The notes: generated by a model not told the origin, from the sequence alone. DNA of 45,781 bases from Chitinophagaceae bacterium (GCA_947504605.1 CANNJE010000009.1:1-45781), one strand, 5' to 3'; positions 19,685 through 29,622 are shown, numbered from the stretch's first letter. Program-made: numbers and translations.

Positions 19685-19935
19685 CCAATCTTTAGTTAAC
19701 TACAAACTTTCTTTCAAAACTTTTGTTTAACAGTTGCAGTCATCGTAATTTTAAGGGTTAAAAAGTACCATGTTTCATGGATGCCTTTAGCTAAGTATTT
19801 ATTGCCCAAAAAAAGGGGTTTCATTTTTTGCTATTTCTCCTTTTTTTGTTAAAAATACAATGTAGTACTGTGAATTGTTTCATACAAATAACGACTGGTT
19901 TTTAAACAAGATATCAATTATTTTAATCGTAGTAT

Positions 19936-21264
19936 ATGTACAATATTAAAGATAAGTTTAAGCAAAAAGCAGACATTGTTACTGCAGAAATAAAAGCGCT
20001 TTTAAAAGAGCATGGAGATAAAAAAATTGGCGAAGTAACGTTGTCGCAGGTATATCAGGGAATGCGAGGCATTACAGGTTTGGTAACAGAAACTTCTTTA
20101 TTGGATGCCCAGGAAGGGATTCGTTTCAGAGGGTATTCTATTCCTGAATTGCAACAAAAACTGCCCAAAGCGCCCGGAGGTTCAGAGCCGTTGCCTGAAG
20201 GACTTTTTCTTTTAATGTTATTGGGTGGCGAATTGCCTAAGGATTCGGAAGTACAACACCTTACGAGTGTTTGGCAGCGCAGGAGTCATGTACCCAATCA
20301 TGTATTTGCAACGATTGAAGCTTTGCCTGTTTCTACCCATCCTATGACGCAGTTTGTGGTAGCGATCATGGCTTTACAAACCGAAAGTGAGTTTGCAAAA
20401 AGTTATGCAAACGGCATGAATAAAAAAGATTATTGGGATGCTGCTTTTGATGATTCCATGGATTTGATTGCAAGGTTGCCACGGATTGCAGCCTATATTT
20501 ATCGCCGCAAGTACAAGCAGGGCGAACATATCCAACCAAACGGATTGCTAGACTGGGCTGGAAACTTTGCACATATGATGGGATTTGAGGATGAAGGGTT
20601 TAAAGAACTGATGCGATTGTACATGACGATTCATGCCGATCATGAAGGAGGTAACGTTAGTGCACATACGACCCATTTGGTTGGTTCGGCATTAAGTGAT
20701 CCTTATCTTAGTTTTGCAGCCGGAATGAACGGCCTTGCCGGTCCTTTACATGGTCTTGCTAACCAGGAAGTGATTAAATGGATATTTGAATTAAGAGAGC
20801 AGATTGGAAGTGAATCTCCTACCAAAGAGCAGATAGCAGAATACGTGAAGAAAACGATTAGCGAAGGAAAGGTAGTGCCGGGTTATGGTCATGCGGTATT
20901 GCGTAAAACAGATCCCCGCTTCACTGCTCAAATGGAGTTTGGTAAAAAACATATGCCAGACGATCCGTTGGTGCAAACTGTGTGGAATGTATATGAAACT
21001 GTTCCTGAAATTTTGGGTTCCATTGCAAAAATTAAAAATCCATGGCCAAATGTAGATGCACATAGCGGGGCATTATTGGTTCATTATGGCATGGTAGAAT
21101 ATGAGTTTTACACCGTGTTGTTTGGTGTTTCAAGGGCATTGGGTGTGTTGGCTAGTTTGTGTTGGGACAGGGCATTGGGTTTGCCACTGGAAAGACCAAA
21201 GTCTATAACCACCGATTTGGTAAAATTGTGGCTTGAAGGGAAAGATAATATCTGGGGAGATTAA
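19936..21264 (+). CDS. gltA: Citrate synthase, mitochondrial-like type
   Basis: Condenses acetyl-CoA and oxaloacetate to citrate, the entry step of the TCA cycle. The 442-residue protein has the catalytic residues His272 ([11 protein letters not shown]), His319 ([13 protein letters not shown]) and Asp374 (PNVDAHSG). The segment around [28 protein letters not shown] and the ending LPLERPKS resemble the mitochondrial enzyme rather than the NADH-inhibited hexameric E. coli type. It stands alone, with a 251-base upstream gap in which no ORF is seen and a strong terminator after it. Confidence 0.95.
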   Translation: MYNIKDKFKQKADIVTAEIKALLKEHGDKKIGEVTLSQVYQGMRGITGLVTETSLLDAQEGIRFRGYSIPELQQKLPKAPGGSEPLPEGLFLLMLLGGELPKDSEVQHLTSVWQRRSHVPNHVFATIEALPVSTHPMTQFVVAIMALQTESEFAKSYANGMNKKDYWDAAFDDSMDLIARLPRIAAYIYRRKYKQGEHIQPNGLLDWAGNFAHMMGFEDEGFKELMRLYMTIHADHEGGNVSAHTTHLVGSALSDPYLSFAAGMNGLAGPLHGLANQEVIKWIFELREQIGSESPTKEQIAEYVKKTISEGKVVPGYGHAVLRKTDPRFTAQMEFGKKHMPDDPLVQTVWNVYETVPEILGSIAKIKNPWPNVDAHSGALLVHYGMVEYEFYTVLFGVSRALGVLASLCWDRALGLPLERPKSITTDLVKLWLEGKDNIWGD

Positions 21265-21290
21265 TCCTTAAAACATATTTACATTGTGAA

Positions 21291-21318
21291 TGCCTTGAAT
21301 TTTTCGAGGCATTTTTTT
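21291..21318 (+). terminator. Intrinsic terminator of gltA
   Basis: TGCCTTGAA (21291-21299), loop TTT, TTCGAGGCA (21303-21311), then seven T. A 9-bp stem with one wobble and a clean T-run directly after the citrate synthase gene. Confidence 0.9.
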
Positions 21319-21376
21319 GTAGTTGCTAAAATAGTTTTTGAAGCATAGGACAATGCTTTTATATTTGCAGTCCTAT

Positions 21377-21436
21377 GGGGGGTAGCTCAGTTGGCTAGAG
21401 CGTCCCGAAAGCATTCGGGAAGGTCGTTGGTTCGAT
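21377..21436 (+). pseudogene. tRNA-Ala-like copy 1 with palindrome, 3' truncated
   Basis: It starts GGGGGGTAGCTCAGTTGGC like the intact tRNA-Ala at 21554 but lacks one T. Where the anticodon arm should be, it carries the palindrome TCCCGAAAGCATTCGGGA (21403-21420). Identity to the tRNA is lost after GGTTCGAT, so the 3' T-stem and acceptor strands are missing. It cannot fold as a tRNA. Confidence 0.75.
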
Positions 21437-21462
21437 AGCATAAATGTTCTTTTAATTAGAAT

Positions 21463-21516
21463 GGGGGGTTAGCTCAGTTGGCTAGAGCGTCCCGATAGTA
21501 ATCGGGAAGGTCGTCG
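21463..21516 (+). pseudogene. tRNA-Ala-like copy 2 with palindrome, 3' truncated
   Basis: It starts GGGGGGTTAGCTCAGTTGGC. The anticodon arm is replaced by a different palindrome, TCCCGATAGTAATCGGGA (21490-21507), and tRNA identity ends after AGGTCGTCG. The sequence after it resembles that after copy 1 (TAGC...TGTTCTT...AATTA), so the two are decayed tandem copies about 86-91 bp apart. Confidence 0.75.
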
Positions 21517-21553
21517 ACTTAGCGAATTGTTCTTATAGTTTTGAATTAAAAAT

Positions 21554-21631
<78 letters not shown>

Positions 21632-21645
21632 GGTTAATAACCTTG

Positions 21646-21672
21646 AAACCCTTACCCAGTAAGGGTTTTTTT
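21646..21672 (+). terminator. Terminator after tRNA-Ala, inside the element
   Basis: AAACCCTTAC (21646-21655), loop CCA, GTAAGGGTTT (21659-21668), then T. It is a strong stem lying just inside the element's left end, so the integrated element supplies a new terminator for the tRNA. Confidence 0.85.
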
Positions 21673-21724
21673 ATGTCTACTACAGTATCCCATACTTACC
21701 CTAGAATCTAAATTTTAGGTCAAA

Positions 21725-22888
21725 ATGAGTCAGTTTGGGTCACAAATGGGTCACAAATCTTCTAAGGGAGAAATATCAATAACTAATTATAAAGATAGAA
21801 TAAGACTAAGGTGGCGATATGAAAATAAGCGTTACTCACTTAGTCTTTCAGCATGGAAACAGTTAAATATTTTACAGGCAAAAAAGATTGCTATAGAGAT
21901 TGAGCAGGATATACTTACTGGGTCTTTTGATCACACACTAAAAAAATATGCCGGCAAAAAAACTATAGATAACAAAAACTTGCAAGGCAGACAAACCTTT
22001 ACTTTACTCTTTGAACACTGGACCAAAAGTTATAAACAGATGGATTGTGAGATCCATACCAACTACAATTCCACTAGAAACATGATCAGGAAATGGGGTA
22101 ATGTAAGTGCCGGTAATCTGCTTAATAAATTAAACAAAGAGACCTTCTGCGCCAACACATATAATCGTAGACTTACTATTCTTAAAAACTTTGTAAGTTG
22201 GATGGTGATACAAGGAATATGGGAGAACAATCCACTTGCACAAGTTCATTCAAAAAAATCTAGAAAAGGAAAGTTGGTAAAAAGAGAGCCTTTTACAGAT
22301 ATAGAGATTAAGTTAATTCTTGAAGCATTAAAGAATAACACTTACTGCTCCGCTTATGCAAATACTAAACACTCCTTTTATTACCCCTTTCTATACTTCC
22401 TTTTTAAGACAGGAGTTCGCAATGCAGAAGCTATCGGTTTGAGGGTTGGTAGCATAGACCATAAGCGAAAAGTCATTCATATCAATGAAGTACTTGCCAG
22501 ATCATTAAAAAGCACTTCCTCTGTAGCTAGAATAAGGAAGGAGACCAAGAATGGTAAGGAAAGAGTATTGCCCTTAACTACTGACCTTAAAAATCTTTTA
22601 ACACCACTTATAAAAGGCAAGCAAAAAGATGACTTAGTTTTTTCCTCTCCAACAGGGAAAGCTATAGATGATAATAACTTCCAAAAAAGGGTTTTTAAAA
22701 AAGTCCTTAAAGAGTTAGGAATACCAGAAAGAGTTCTTTATGCTTGCAGGCACACTTTTGGCAGCAGATGTATTGACCAGGGTATTACTCCGGTGATGAC
22801 AGCCTTTCTGATGGGAAATAACCCTGAGACAGCTTTAAGGAGGTATACACATCAGATTAATTTACCTAAGGATCTGCCCTCAATATGA
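21725..22888 (+). CDS. int: Tyrosine recombinase (integrase)
   Basis: A 387-residue site-specific recombinase that would insert and excise the element at tRNA-Ala. The N-terminal arm-binding domain is at about 15-65 (ISITNYKDRIRLRWRYENKRYSLSLSAW), the core-binding domain at about 90-185 and the catalytic domain after 190. Catalytic residues visible: Arg232 (KTGVRNAEAIGL), Arg342-His343 (YACRHTFGS, with Tyr in place of the first His of HxxR, as in other family members) and nucleophile Tyr374 (LRRYTHQ). It lies about 95 bases from attL, the usual place. Its first codons overlap a pair of 11-bp repeats that are candidate arm sites. Confidence 0.95.
   Translation: MSQFGSQMGHKSSKGEISITNYKDRIRLRWRYENKRYSLSLSAWKQLNILQAKKIAIEIEQDILTGSFDHTLKKYAGKKTIDNKNLQGRQTFTLLFEHWTKSYKQMDCEIHTNYNSTRNMIRKWGNVSAGNLLNKLNKETFCANTYNRRLTILKNFVSWMVIQGIWENNPLAQVHSKKSRKGKLVKREPFTDIEIKLILEALKNNTYCSAYANTKHSFYYPFLYFLFKTGVRNAEAIGLRVGSIDHKRKVIHINEVLARSLKSTSSVARIRKETKNGKERVLPLTTDLKNLLTPLIKGKQKDDLVFSSPTGKAIDDNNFQKRVFKKVLKELGIPERVLYACRHTFGSRCIDQGITPVMTAFLMGNNPETALRRYTHQINLPKDLPSI
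21734..21755. promoter_or_regulatory. Candidate left arm-type integrase sites
   Basis: TTTGGGTCACA (21734-21744) and AATGGGTCACA (21745-21755) are adjacent direct repeats at 11-bp spacing. The same motif with the same 11-bp spacing occurs at the right end (34965-34986). Sharing between both ends of the element fits integrase or excisionase binding sites. Confidence 0.6.
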
Positions 22889-22974
22889 TTTTCTTTTTTA
22901 CAGTACCGGAGGTATTATTTCAATGGTTTTTTCCGAACTTACAATGGCAGTAGTATTTTATCTCCCCAAATAGT

Positions 22975-23781
22975 ATGGATCAGTTAATTGCAAAACCAGT
23001 AGAACAGCCCACCTTGCTTAAGTTTATGAGGCAAAATGTTAGGTCAATGTTGCAATATGTAAGTATGAAAATATTTGCTAAATCAACTTATGACAATTAT
23101 AGTGTCACTACAGATAAAGTAGAAGCATTCATACAGCATAAGTTCAATGGTAAAGACATTTTTTTAAAAGACCTTACAAGTACCTTTCTTACTGATTTTG
23201 AACAATACCTAAAAGTATATGAATGTAATAAGCACAGCACTGCAGCAAGACATTGTTTAAACTTAAAAAGAATTATTGGTTATGCTGTAGATGATAGTAA
23301 ACTACAGAGCAACCCTTTTAAAAATTACAGAGGTAAGTATGATCATATAACACTGGTATACCTTGATGAAAATGACCTGCACACTTTAATAAATTCAAAA
23401 ATTAAAAACCCAGCGCACTTATTAGCAAGAGACTTATTCCTTTTTCAGTGTTATACAGGACTTGGGTTTAATGCAATGCTAAAACTAAATGCTGCAGATA
23501 TTATAGAAGTTAAGGGAAGAAAATGTAATATACAGCTTAAGCATCCTTCAGATTTAGTGAAAGTAGTACAACTGGAGCCAATGTTACCACAGGCAGTAGC
23601 AATACTGGAGAAATACGCTCACAACTCTCCTAATGATTTTTTTAAACCCACATTCCCAGGTCTTACCCTTTATGATTATAACAAGCACCTTAAGAAAGTT
23701 GCATTTTTTGCATGCATGAAGAAAAAACTAAACACACTGACAGCTAGAAATACTTTTAATAAAATAAGAGAAAGCTCCTAA
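22975..23781 (+). pseudogene. Inactivated Bacteroidota-type tyrosine recombinase
   Basis: A 268-residue open frame with the SAM-like core-binding domain of Bacteroidota transposon integrases (residues about 15-120). The catalytic start RDLFLFQCYTGLGFNAML has Gly164 where the first catalytic Arg is expected. The box II region reads LTARNTF (255-261) instead of HxARHTF, and the protein stops before the Tyr motif. Strand transfer is therefore impossible. It may be a relic of another element or a retained DNA-binding protein. It lies between the active integrase and the restriction genes on the same strand. Confidence 0.8.
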
Positions 23782-23882
23782 TAACTCTGTTAAATGATTA
23801 CACGAACAACACAGTGTATTTATATAATCATCACATAATGCATTAATAAATAAATTATATTTGTCGTAAACCTTTTATATAG

Positions 23883-26681
23883 ATGCCCTTAAGCTGGAAT
23901 GAGATCAAAAGTAGAGCTGTGTCATTCAGTAATGAATGGAAAGATACCTCAAGAGAAGAAGCTGACGCAAAACCTTTTCTTATAGACTTCCTGAGAATAT
24001 TTGACATTTCCCAAAAAAGAGTTGCAACATTTGAACATAGAGTAAAAAAAATCAGTGATACTGATGGTTATATTGACCTTCTATGGCCAGGTACACTATT
24101 GGTAGAGATGAAATCTAGGGGACAGGACCTCAACAAAGCATATACTCAGGCAAAGAACTACTGCCATGGTTTAAAAGACTATGAGCTGCCTAAGCTGATC
24201 ATGATTTCAGACTTCCAACATTTTCATGTTTATAGAGAAGATGGACTGCATGTAAGTTTTGAAATAAACCAGCTAATTGATAACCTACAAATATTTGAAG
24301 AAATAGCAGGGTATCAAAAAAGAACTTACCATGAAGAAGACCCAGTAAACATTAAAGCTGCTGAGTTAATGGGGAAGTTACATGACCAGTTAAAAGATGC
24401 AGGTTATACTGGCAATAATTTAGAAGTTTATTTAGTAAGGTTGTTATTTATCCTTTTTGCTGATGATACTACAATATTTCAAAAAGGTATATTCTTTGAC
24501 TACCTAGAGCAACGTACAAAAGAAGATGGTTCTGATCTTGCCATGCACATAGATCAACTTTTTCAAATACTGGATATTCCTGAAGATAAAAGGTTAAAAA
24601 ATATAGATGACCAGCTAAACATCTTCCCCTATGTAAATGGACGATTGTTTACTGACAGACTACCTACAGCAGCATTTAATACTGGGATGAGACAAACCCT
24701 ACTAGACTGTTGTAAGTTGGACTGGGGTAAAATCTCACCAGCAATTTTTGGTAGTTTGTTTCAAAGTGTAATGAATGCACAGGAGAGAAGAAACTTAGGT
24801 GCACATTATACCAGTGAAAAAAATATTTTAAAGGTTATCAGACCATTATTCATGGATGATCTTTGGGATGAGTTTAATGCAGCTGGTGAAAATCACAATA
24901 AACTGAGGGCGCTGCATAGTAAAATAAGTAAACTCAGGTTTTTAGATCCTGCATGCGGTTGTGGCAACTTTCTAATAACTGCTTACAGGGAATTAAGACT
25001 ACTTGAACTTTCTATAGTAGAAAAACTGCTGAAAGGACAAATGGTTACTAATATAAACCAGTACTTTTTAGTTGACCTTGATCAGTTTTATGGTATAGAG
25101 TTAGGGGAGTTTGCATCACAAATTGCACAGGTAGCAATGTTCCTGATAGATCACCAAATGAACATGTTGGTTTCAGATAAATTTGGTGAGTATATCCCAC
25201 TTATACCTTTACAAAAAAGTGCAATTATTGTACATGGTAATGCATTAAGGGTAAATTGGCAAAGTATATTACAACCATTAGAGGGAGAAGCTGGACAGCC
25301 TATGTATGATTACATATTGGGAAATCCACCTTTTATAGGGTACGCATGGCAATCTAAAGATCAAAAAGAAGATTTGCTGGTAACTACAAACAATCTTCAG
25401 GGTGCTGGTGTTCTAGATTTCGTAGCAGCATGGTACTTTAAAGCTGCTTTATATCTTAGCAACAATAAGACAAAGGATGAGATTAAATACACTAAGGTTG
25501 CGTTTGTGAGTACAAACTCAATATGTCAGGGAGAACAAGTAGGAATTTTATGGTCAGAGCTTTTTAATAATTATAATTGTAAAATACATTTTGCTCATCA
25601 GACATTTAAGTGGAGTAATGAAGCTAAAGGTAATGCTGCCGTTCATGTTGTAATAATTGGATTTTCTAATTTTGATATAAAGGAAAAACTACTATATACG
25701 TATGATGATATAAAAGCAGAACCTCAAGAAAATAAAGTAAATAATATAAATGGGTATTTAGTCCATGGGATAGATATTTTTATTCAAAAAAGATCAAAAC
25801 CTATTTGTAATGTTTCAGAAATAAATAGAGGTAGTGATGCTATAGACGATGGTAATTTATTACTTACTGAAGAAGAGAAAATTCTTATTATTAAGAAATA
25901 CCCCAATAGCATAAATTTCATCAAAAGGTTTTACATGGGTAAGGAGCTGATAAAAAATCTTAAAAGATACTGTTTATGGTTAAAGAATATCTCCCCGGTA
26001 GAAATAAAAAACTGTCCTGATATTTATGAAAGAGTTCAAAAAGTAAAAACTTTTCGTCAAAGTAGTAAAAGACCTCAGACTTTAAAAGCAGCAAATTTTC
26101 CATCTTTATTTGGTGAGGAAAGACAACCATCTCAAGATTATTTAGCAATCCCTAAAGTCTCGTCGGAGAATAGAAAGTATATTCCTATAGCTTTTTTAAA
26201 ACATGATGAAATTTGCGGTGATAAACTTTTTAATCTACCTAATGCCACTTTATATCATTTTGGAATAATTACTAGTGAAATGCATATTACTTGGGTTAAA
26301 AATACTTGCGGAAGACTAAAGAGTGATTTTAGTTATTCAAATACTATTGTATACAATAACTACCCATGGCCAGAAACTCCATCAGATAAACAGAAACATG
26401 CTATAGAAGAAGCTGCTCAAGCTGTTTTAGATGCAAGATCACAATTCCCTGATAGTAGTTTAGCTGACTTATATGATCCTAACACAATGCCCCCTGTACT
26501 AGTTAAAGCTCACCAACACCTAGACAAGGCTGTTGACTTATGCTACAGACCACAACCTTTTACCACAGAAGCAAAAAGAATAGAGTACTTATTTGAGCTG
26601 TATGAGAAATACACAGGTGGTTTATTTGTAGAAGATAAAAAGACTAAAAAGAAAACCAAAAAACTAACACAAGAACAATGA
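23883..26681 (+). CDS. Type IIL (MmeI-like) restriction-modification enzyme
   Basis: A single 932-residue protein that should both methylate adenine at, and cut beside, an asymmetric site. The N-terminal nuclease shows YIDLLWPGTLLVEMKSRG, with Asp65, Glu75 and Lys77 in the same D-x9-ExK spacing as MmeI. A helical linker follows. The gamma-class methyltransferase has motif I LDPACGCGNFL (354-364) and motif IV NPPF (481-484). The VAFVSTNSICQGEQV segment and a C-terminal recognition domain (about 600-860) complete the family layout. Length is normal. The last four bases overlap the mrr start (ATGA), so the two are translated together. Confidence 0.92.
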   Translation: MPLSWNEIKSRAVSFSNEWKDTSREEADAKPFLIDFLRIFDISQKRVATFEHRVKKISDTDGYIDLLWPGTLLVEMKSRGQDLNKAYTQAKNYCHGLKDYELPKLIMISDFQHFHVYREDGLHVSFEINQLIDNLQIFEEIAGYQKRTYHEEDPVNIKAAELMGKLHDQLKDAGYTGNNLEVYLVRLLFILFADDTTIFQKGIFFDYLEQRTKEDGSDLAMHIDQLFQILDIPEDKRLKNIDDQLNIFPYVNGRLFTDRLPTAAFNTGMRQTLLDCCKLDWGKISPAIFGSLFQSVMNAQERRNLGAHYTSEKNILKVIRPLFMDDLWDEFNAAGENHNKLRALHSKISKLRFLDPACGCGNFLITAYRELRLLELSIVEKLLKGQMVTNINQYFLVDLDQFYGIELGEFASQIAQVAMFLIDHQMNMLVSDKFGEYIPLIPLQKSAIIVHGNALRVNWQSILQPLEGEAGQPMYDYILGNPPFIGYAWQSKDQKEDLLVTTNNLQGAGVLDFVAAWYFKAALYLSNNKTKDEIKYTKVAFVSTNSICQGEQVGILWSELFNNYNCKIHFAHQTFKWSNEAKGNAAVHVVIIGFSNFDIKEKLLYTYDDIKAEPQENKVNNINGYLVHGIDIFIQKRSKPICNVSEINRGSDAIDDGNLLLTEEEKILIIKKYPNSINFIKRFYMGKELIKNLKRYCLWLKNISPVEIKNCPDIYERVQKVKTFRQSSKRPQTLKAANFPSLFGEERQPSQDYLAIPKVSSENRKYIPIAFLKHDEICGDKLFNLPNATLYHFGIITSEMHITWVKNTCGRLKSDFSYSNTIVYNNYPWPETPSDKQKHAIEEAAQAVLDARSQFPDSSLADLYDPNTMPPVLVKAHQHLDKAVDLCYRPQPFTTEAKRIEYLFELYEKYTGGLFVEDKKTKKKTKKLTQEQ

Positions 26682-27610
26682 TAGAAAATACTATACAGCC
26701 CTCAGTCCCTGGATTTCAGTATTTCATGTTGCCATTTTTACAGGTATTAGCAGATGGAAAAACAAAGCACTTTAATGAAATTAAGGACTTAATAATTACA
26801 AATACAGGATTAACAGAAGAGCAGTGTAGTGTATTGCTTCCTAGTAAAGCAGATACACTTGTACGAAATAGAATTGGATGGGTAAGAACCTATCTTTATA
26901 AATCAGGTTTGATAACACAAGCATCTAGAGGAAATTATCACATTTCTCAAGCTGGATTAAAAGCTATACAAGACAATCCTGGTGGTATAGATAATAAGTA
27001 TCTTAAAACACTTCCAGCCTTTCAAGCTTGGGGAAGCAGCTTTGGTTCAAGTGCACAAAGTACATTAGATGAAGACAATTCAATAACATCAATTAAAACA
27101 CCACAAGAGCTTCTTGAAACTTCTCATCAGGAAATAATGGATAGTGTAGCAGAAGAGTTATTAGATCGTATCAAAAAAATTACACCACAATTTTTTGAAA
27201 GACTAGTAGTGGATGTATTAATTGCTATGGGATATGGAGGTTTTGATAATTCTAATGGTCAAGTAACACAATATTCTGGAGATGGTGGAATAGATGGAAT
27301 CATCAAAGAAGATAAACTTGGATTAGACACTATTTATATTCAGGCAAAAAGGTGGGAAAATACTGTACCAGTATCATCTATTAGAGATTTTGCAGGATCT
27401 CTTTTGTCTAAAAGAGCTAGAAAAGGAGTATTTATAACTACCTCAAACTTTCCACAATCAGCATATGATTATGTAAAAAGTATAGAACCAACAATCATAC
27501 TTATAGATGGAGAACAACTTACACGTATGATGATTGAATATAACGTTGCTGTATCAAAAAGTAAGATTTATGAGATTAAGAGGATAGATAATGACTACTT
27601 TGAAATGTAA
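26678..27610 (+). CDS. mrr: Mrr-type restriction endonuclease
   Basis: A 310-residue protein. Residues 10-100 form the Mrr N-terminal winged-helix domain (LPFLQVLADGKTKHFNEIKDLI ... ISQAGLKAI). Residues about 165-300 form the Mrr catalytic domain with Glu174, Asp206 (YSGDGGIDGII) and Gln222/Lys224 (IYIQAKRW). Mrr enzymes of E. coli type cut methylated DNA. The ATGA overlap with a self-methylating restriction enzyme implies the host's own methylation pattern must escape it. It could also have a different target preference. Confidence 0.9.
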   Translation: MIENTIQPSVPGFQYFMLPFLQVLADGKTKHFNEIKDLIITNTGLTEEQCSVLLPSKADTLVRNRIGWVRTYLYKSGLITQASRGNYHISQAGLKAIQDNPGGIDNKYLKTLPAFQAWGSSFGSSAQSTLDEDNSITSIKTPQELLETSHQEIMDSVAEELLDRIKKITPQFFERLVVDVLIAMGYGGFDNSNGQVTQYSGDGGIDGIIKEDKLGLDTIYIQAKRWENTVPVSSIRDFAGSLLSKRARKGVFITTSNFPQSAYDYVKSIEPTIILIDGEQLTRMMIEYNVAVSKSKIYEIKRIDNDYFEM

Positions 27611-27651
27611 GTTGTTGCCTCATCATAGAGCAGTTCTCACTAGATACTTTT

Positions 27652-29295
27652 TTAAATATCTTCAGGCTCATCTTCTTCAACATCAAAAACATATCTAGTT
27701 GACAAAACCTGTAATGATTTGTACTCCGGTATCTCATTTAATATTGGTTTCTTTAGTCCAGTTTCATTAATTAATCCTTTTGGCGGAGACTTAAGAACTT
27801 CAATAACATCATTCTTAGCAAGGCTGGATAATCCTGTCAGAATCTTGTCCTGGTCATATGTTTCAACAGTAATCCCAGGCATTATGCCTATTATTTTGTT
27901 TAAAGTTGTTTCAATAATTGACAAAACTGCATCCTGATATTCTGGTGTAGTTAATATGCAATCATGTATAGGCAATATTGGAGCTGCAGGATATTTTTCA
28001 GAGATTTCTTTGCAGACCACCTCAAGCATCATCTTACTTTCTATACGTTGCAGAAGTATTGGTAGAAAATTGTTTACTGTACCAGTCTTCTGTTTTTGAT
28101 TTCTGCTCAGCCTTTTAAAATATCTTAAAAGAGCTGCTTCTCTAGGAAACCAGTCAGCAAATAACTTAAACGCAGGATCAAGTTCAATATATTGCTTATT
28201 GTTGTAAAGAATTTGCATCATTTTCTTCTTCACAGATTGCCTATCTGGAAATATACTATGTTGGCCTACAGATGCAGCCAGGGTTATTAAATGCTGATAG
28301 AAGTCCTCTTTCCAATGGAATTTGTAAAATTCAAGCTCTTGAAAGCCTTTACTGGGTTGAGTTTCAGAGGAAGTTACAAACATTAGGATAGAAGATAAAG
28401 TACAGCGGTCCCTACCTCTAGACATCAGCCTCCATAGCTCTGGGTATAATTTTTCTCCAAAAACAGACCAAAATTCAGGATTAAACAAGTAGGATAAAAA
28501 GTAAGGCTGGCTGGACTTAAGGTCAATTGACACAAGTGGTTTGCCATCCATTGTATAAAGCGTTCGTAACTCTTTTTTTGTTGAGCTAATAATTGAATGT
28601 AGGCGGTGGTCTTTACCTGTTTTTTTAAGATGCATTTCTCCTCTCATTAAACAGGTCATAGTATCAATCATATTGTTTGCCCTGAGATTCAGCCTAGAAT
28701 TAATCTCACCTTGAGTTCTGTTTTTAGGTAATTTCTCTGGTATATGTTTCATCATTTCCGAGCGATAATACTCAATAAAAAAGTGAGCTTTTTTAGGATC
28801 AATCTTCAGTCTATTGTAATCAAACCATTTCAATATGTAAGCTATTTTGTCAAGTTCTTGTCTATTTTGCTCTGTTTTTAAAATAATAAACGGTTTAATC
28901 TTCTTATAGGCAGTGCTATCAGAAGGAAATTCTAATACCATAGTCCCCACATTTAAATAGTTTTCAGTCAGCGCATATAATTTACTTTGTTTACCAGCAA
29001 TATATCCTTTGCTTCTAGTTAAAACATTAGCCTCAACTAATACCTTAATTGCAGTAAGATAGTTTTTGCCGAATAGTTTTTCTAGAATCATAGATTGTAT
29101 TGGGTAGCCACCATGAGTATCATAATAATCTCTCCATTTTCTAGATAAGCTCATCGTGTAAATTGCATGAAGTATGTAATATGCACATGCTATTAGATTT
29201 GCCCTTTTGTCTTTTCGCACTTTCCCATTAGCAGGGAACAAGATGTTAATATTTAGATTTACAGGCAGACTTATTAGTAATTGATCATGGTTCAT
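27652..29295 (-). CDS. Putative A-family/T7-like polymerase with winged-helix N-terminus
   Basis: A 547-residue protein I do not recognise as a named family. Residues about 62-112 look like a winged helix (PIQSMILEKLFGKNYL ... KQSKLYALT). The C-terminal half has the three palm motifs of single-subunit family-A enzymes in order: motif A VSIDLKSSQPYFLSYL (Asp258), motif B R352-x3-K356-x7-Y364 as in T7 RNA polymerase, and motif C LPIHDCIL (His444-Asp445), followed by a strand-helix tail like that after HDE of Pol I. No exonuclease domain is seen. It is the only left-pointing gene of the element. A replication role is inferred; catalytic activity is unproven. Confidence 0.6.
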   Translation of the reverse strand: MNHDQLLISLPVNLNINILFPANGKVRKDKRANLIACAYYILHAIYTMSLSRKWRDYYDTHGGYPIQSMILEKLFGKNYLTAIKVLVEANVLTRSKGYIAGKQSKLYALTENYLNVGTMVLEFPSDSTAYKKIKPFIILKTEQNRQELDKIAYILKWFDYNRLKIDPKKAHFFIEYYRSEMMKHIPEKLPKNRTQGEINSRLNLRANNMIDTMTCLMRGEMHLKKTGKDHRLHSIISSTKKELRTLYTMDGKPLVSIDLKSSQPYFLSYLFNPEFWSVFGEKLYPELWRLMSRGRDRCTLSSILMFVTSSETQPSKGFQELEFYKFHWKEDFYQHLITLAASVGQHSIFPDRQSVKKKMMQILYNNKQYIELDPAFKLFADWFPREAALLRYFKRLSRNQKQKTGTVNNFLPILLQRIESKMMLEVVCKEISEKYPAAPILPIHDCILTTPEYQDAVLSIIETTLNKIIGIMPGITVETYDQDKILTGLSSLAKNDVIEVLKSPPKGLINETGLKKPILNEIPEYKSLQVLSTRYVFDVEEDEPEDI

Positions 29296-29622
29296 ACTAA
29301 GTGATTTATTAGTGCGTCAAAAATATTTAATAAAACCACTCATATAATAGATTAAAAAAGAAAAACTGCAGTATATAGCTATAGAAATTATCATTCTAGT
29401 CCAAACCTTACAAAATACCTATTTAAAGAATTATTTCATAATCCACACTGTGATGACCATCCTTTAAACATCCCCCCGGTTACAAATTAACACTGTTTAC
29501 CCCCACTAACTTCTATATCAGCTTTTCATCCTGCTACGCAGAACACTATTAATTTTTAGTAAGAAAAACTTATCCTTTAAGAGTTTGATAAACAATTTTT
29601 CAAACTTTAAAAGTTTACAATT
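29296..29622. other. Divergent AT-rich intergenic region, possible origin or operator
   Basis: This 327-base gap lies between the leftward polymerase-like gene and the rightward ATPase gene. It holds no ORF, is AT-rich with poly-A tracts, and has one C-rich island near 29470-29510. It must carry both promoters and could hold a replication origin, but no iterons are evident. Confidence 0.35.
29602..29616. promoter_or_regulatory. Palindrome just upstream of the ATPase gene
   Basis: AAACTTT-A-AAAGTTT is a perfect 7+1+7 palindrome ending six bases before the ATG at 29623. Its place suggests an operator or a translation-level control. Confidence 0.4.

Noticed and set aside
21403-21420. Functional tRNA with an 8-base anticodon loop (frameshift suppressor)
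   Set aside because: The base before the presumed anticodon is not U, the loop centre is part of a palindrome found elsewhere, and the copy lacks its 3' half.
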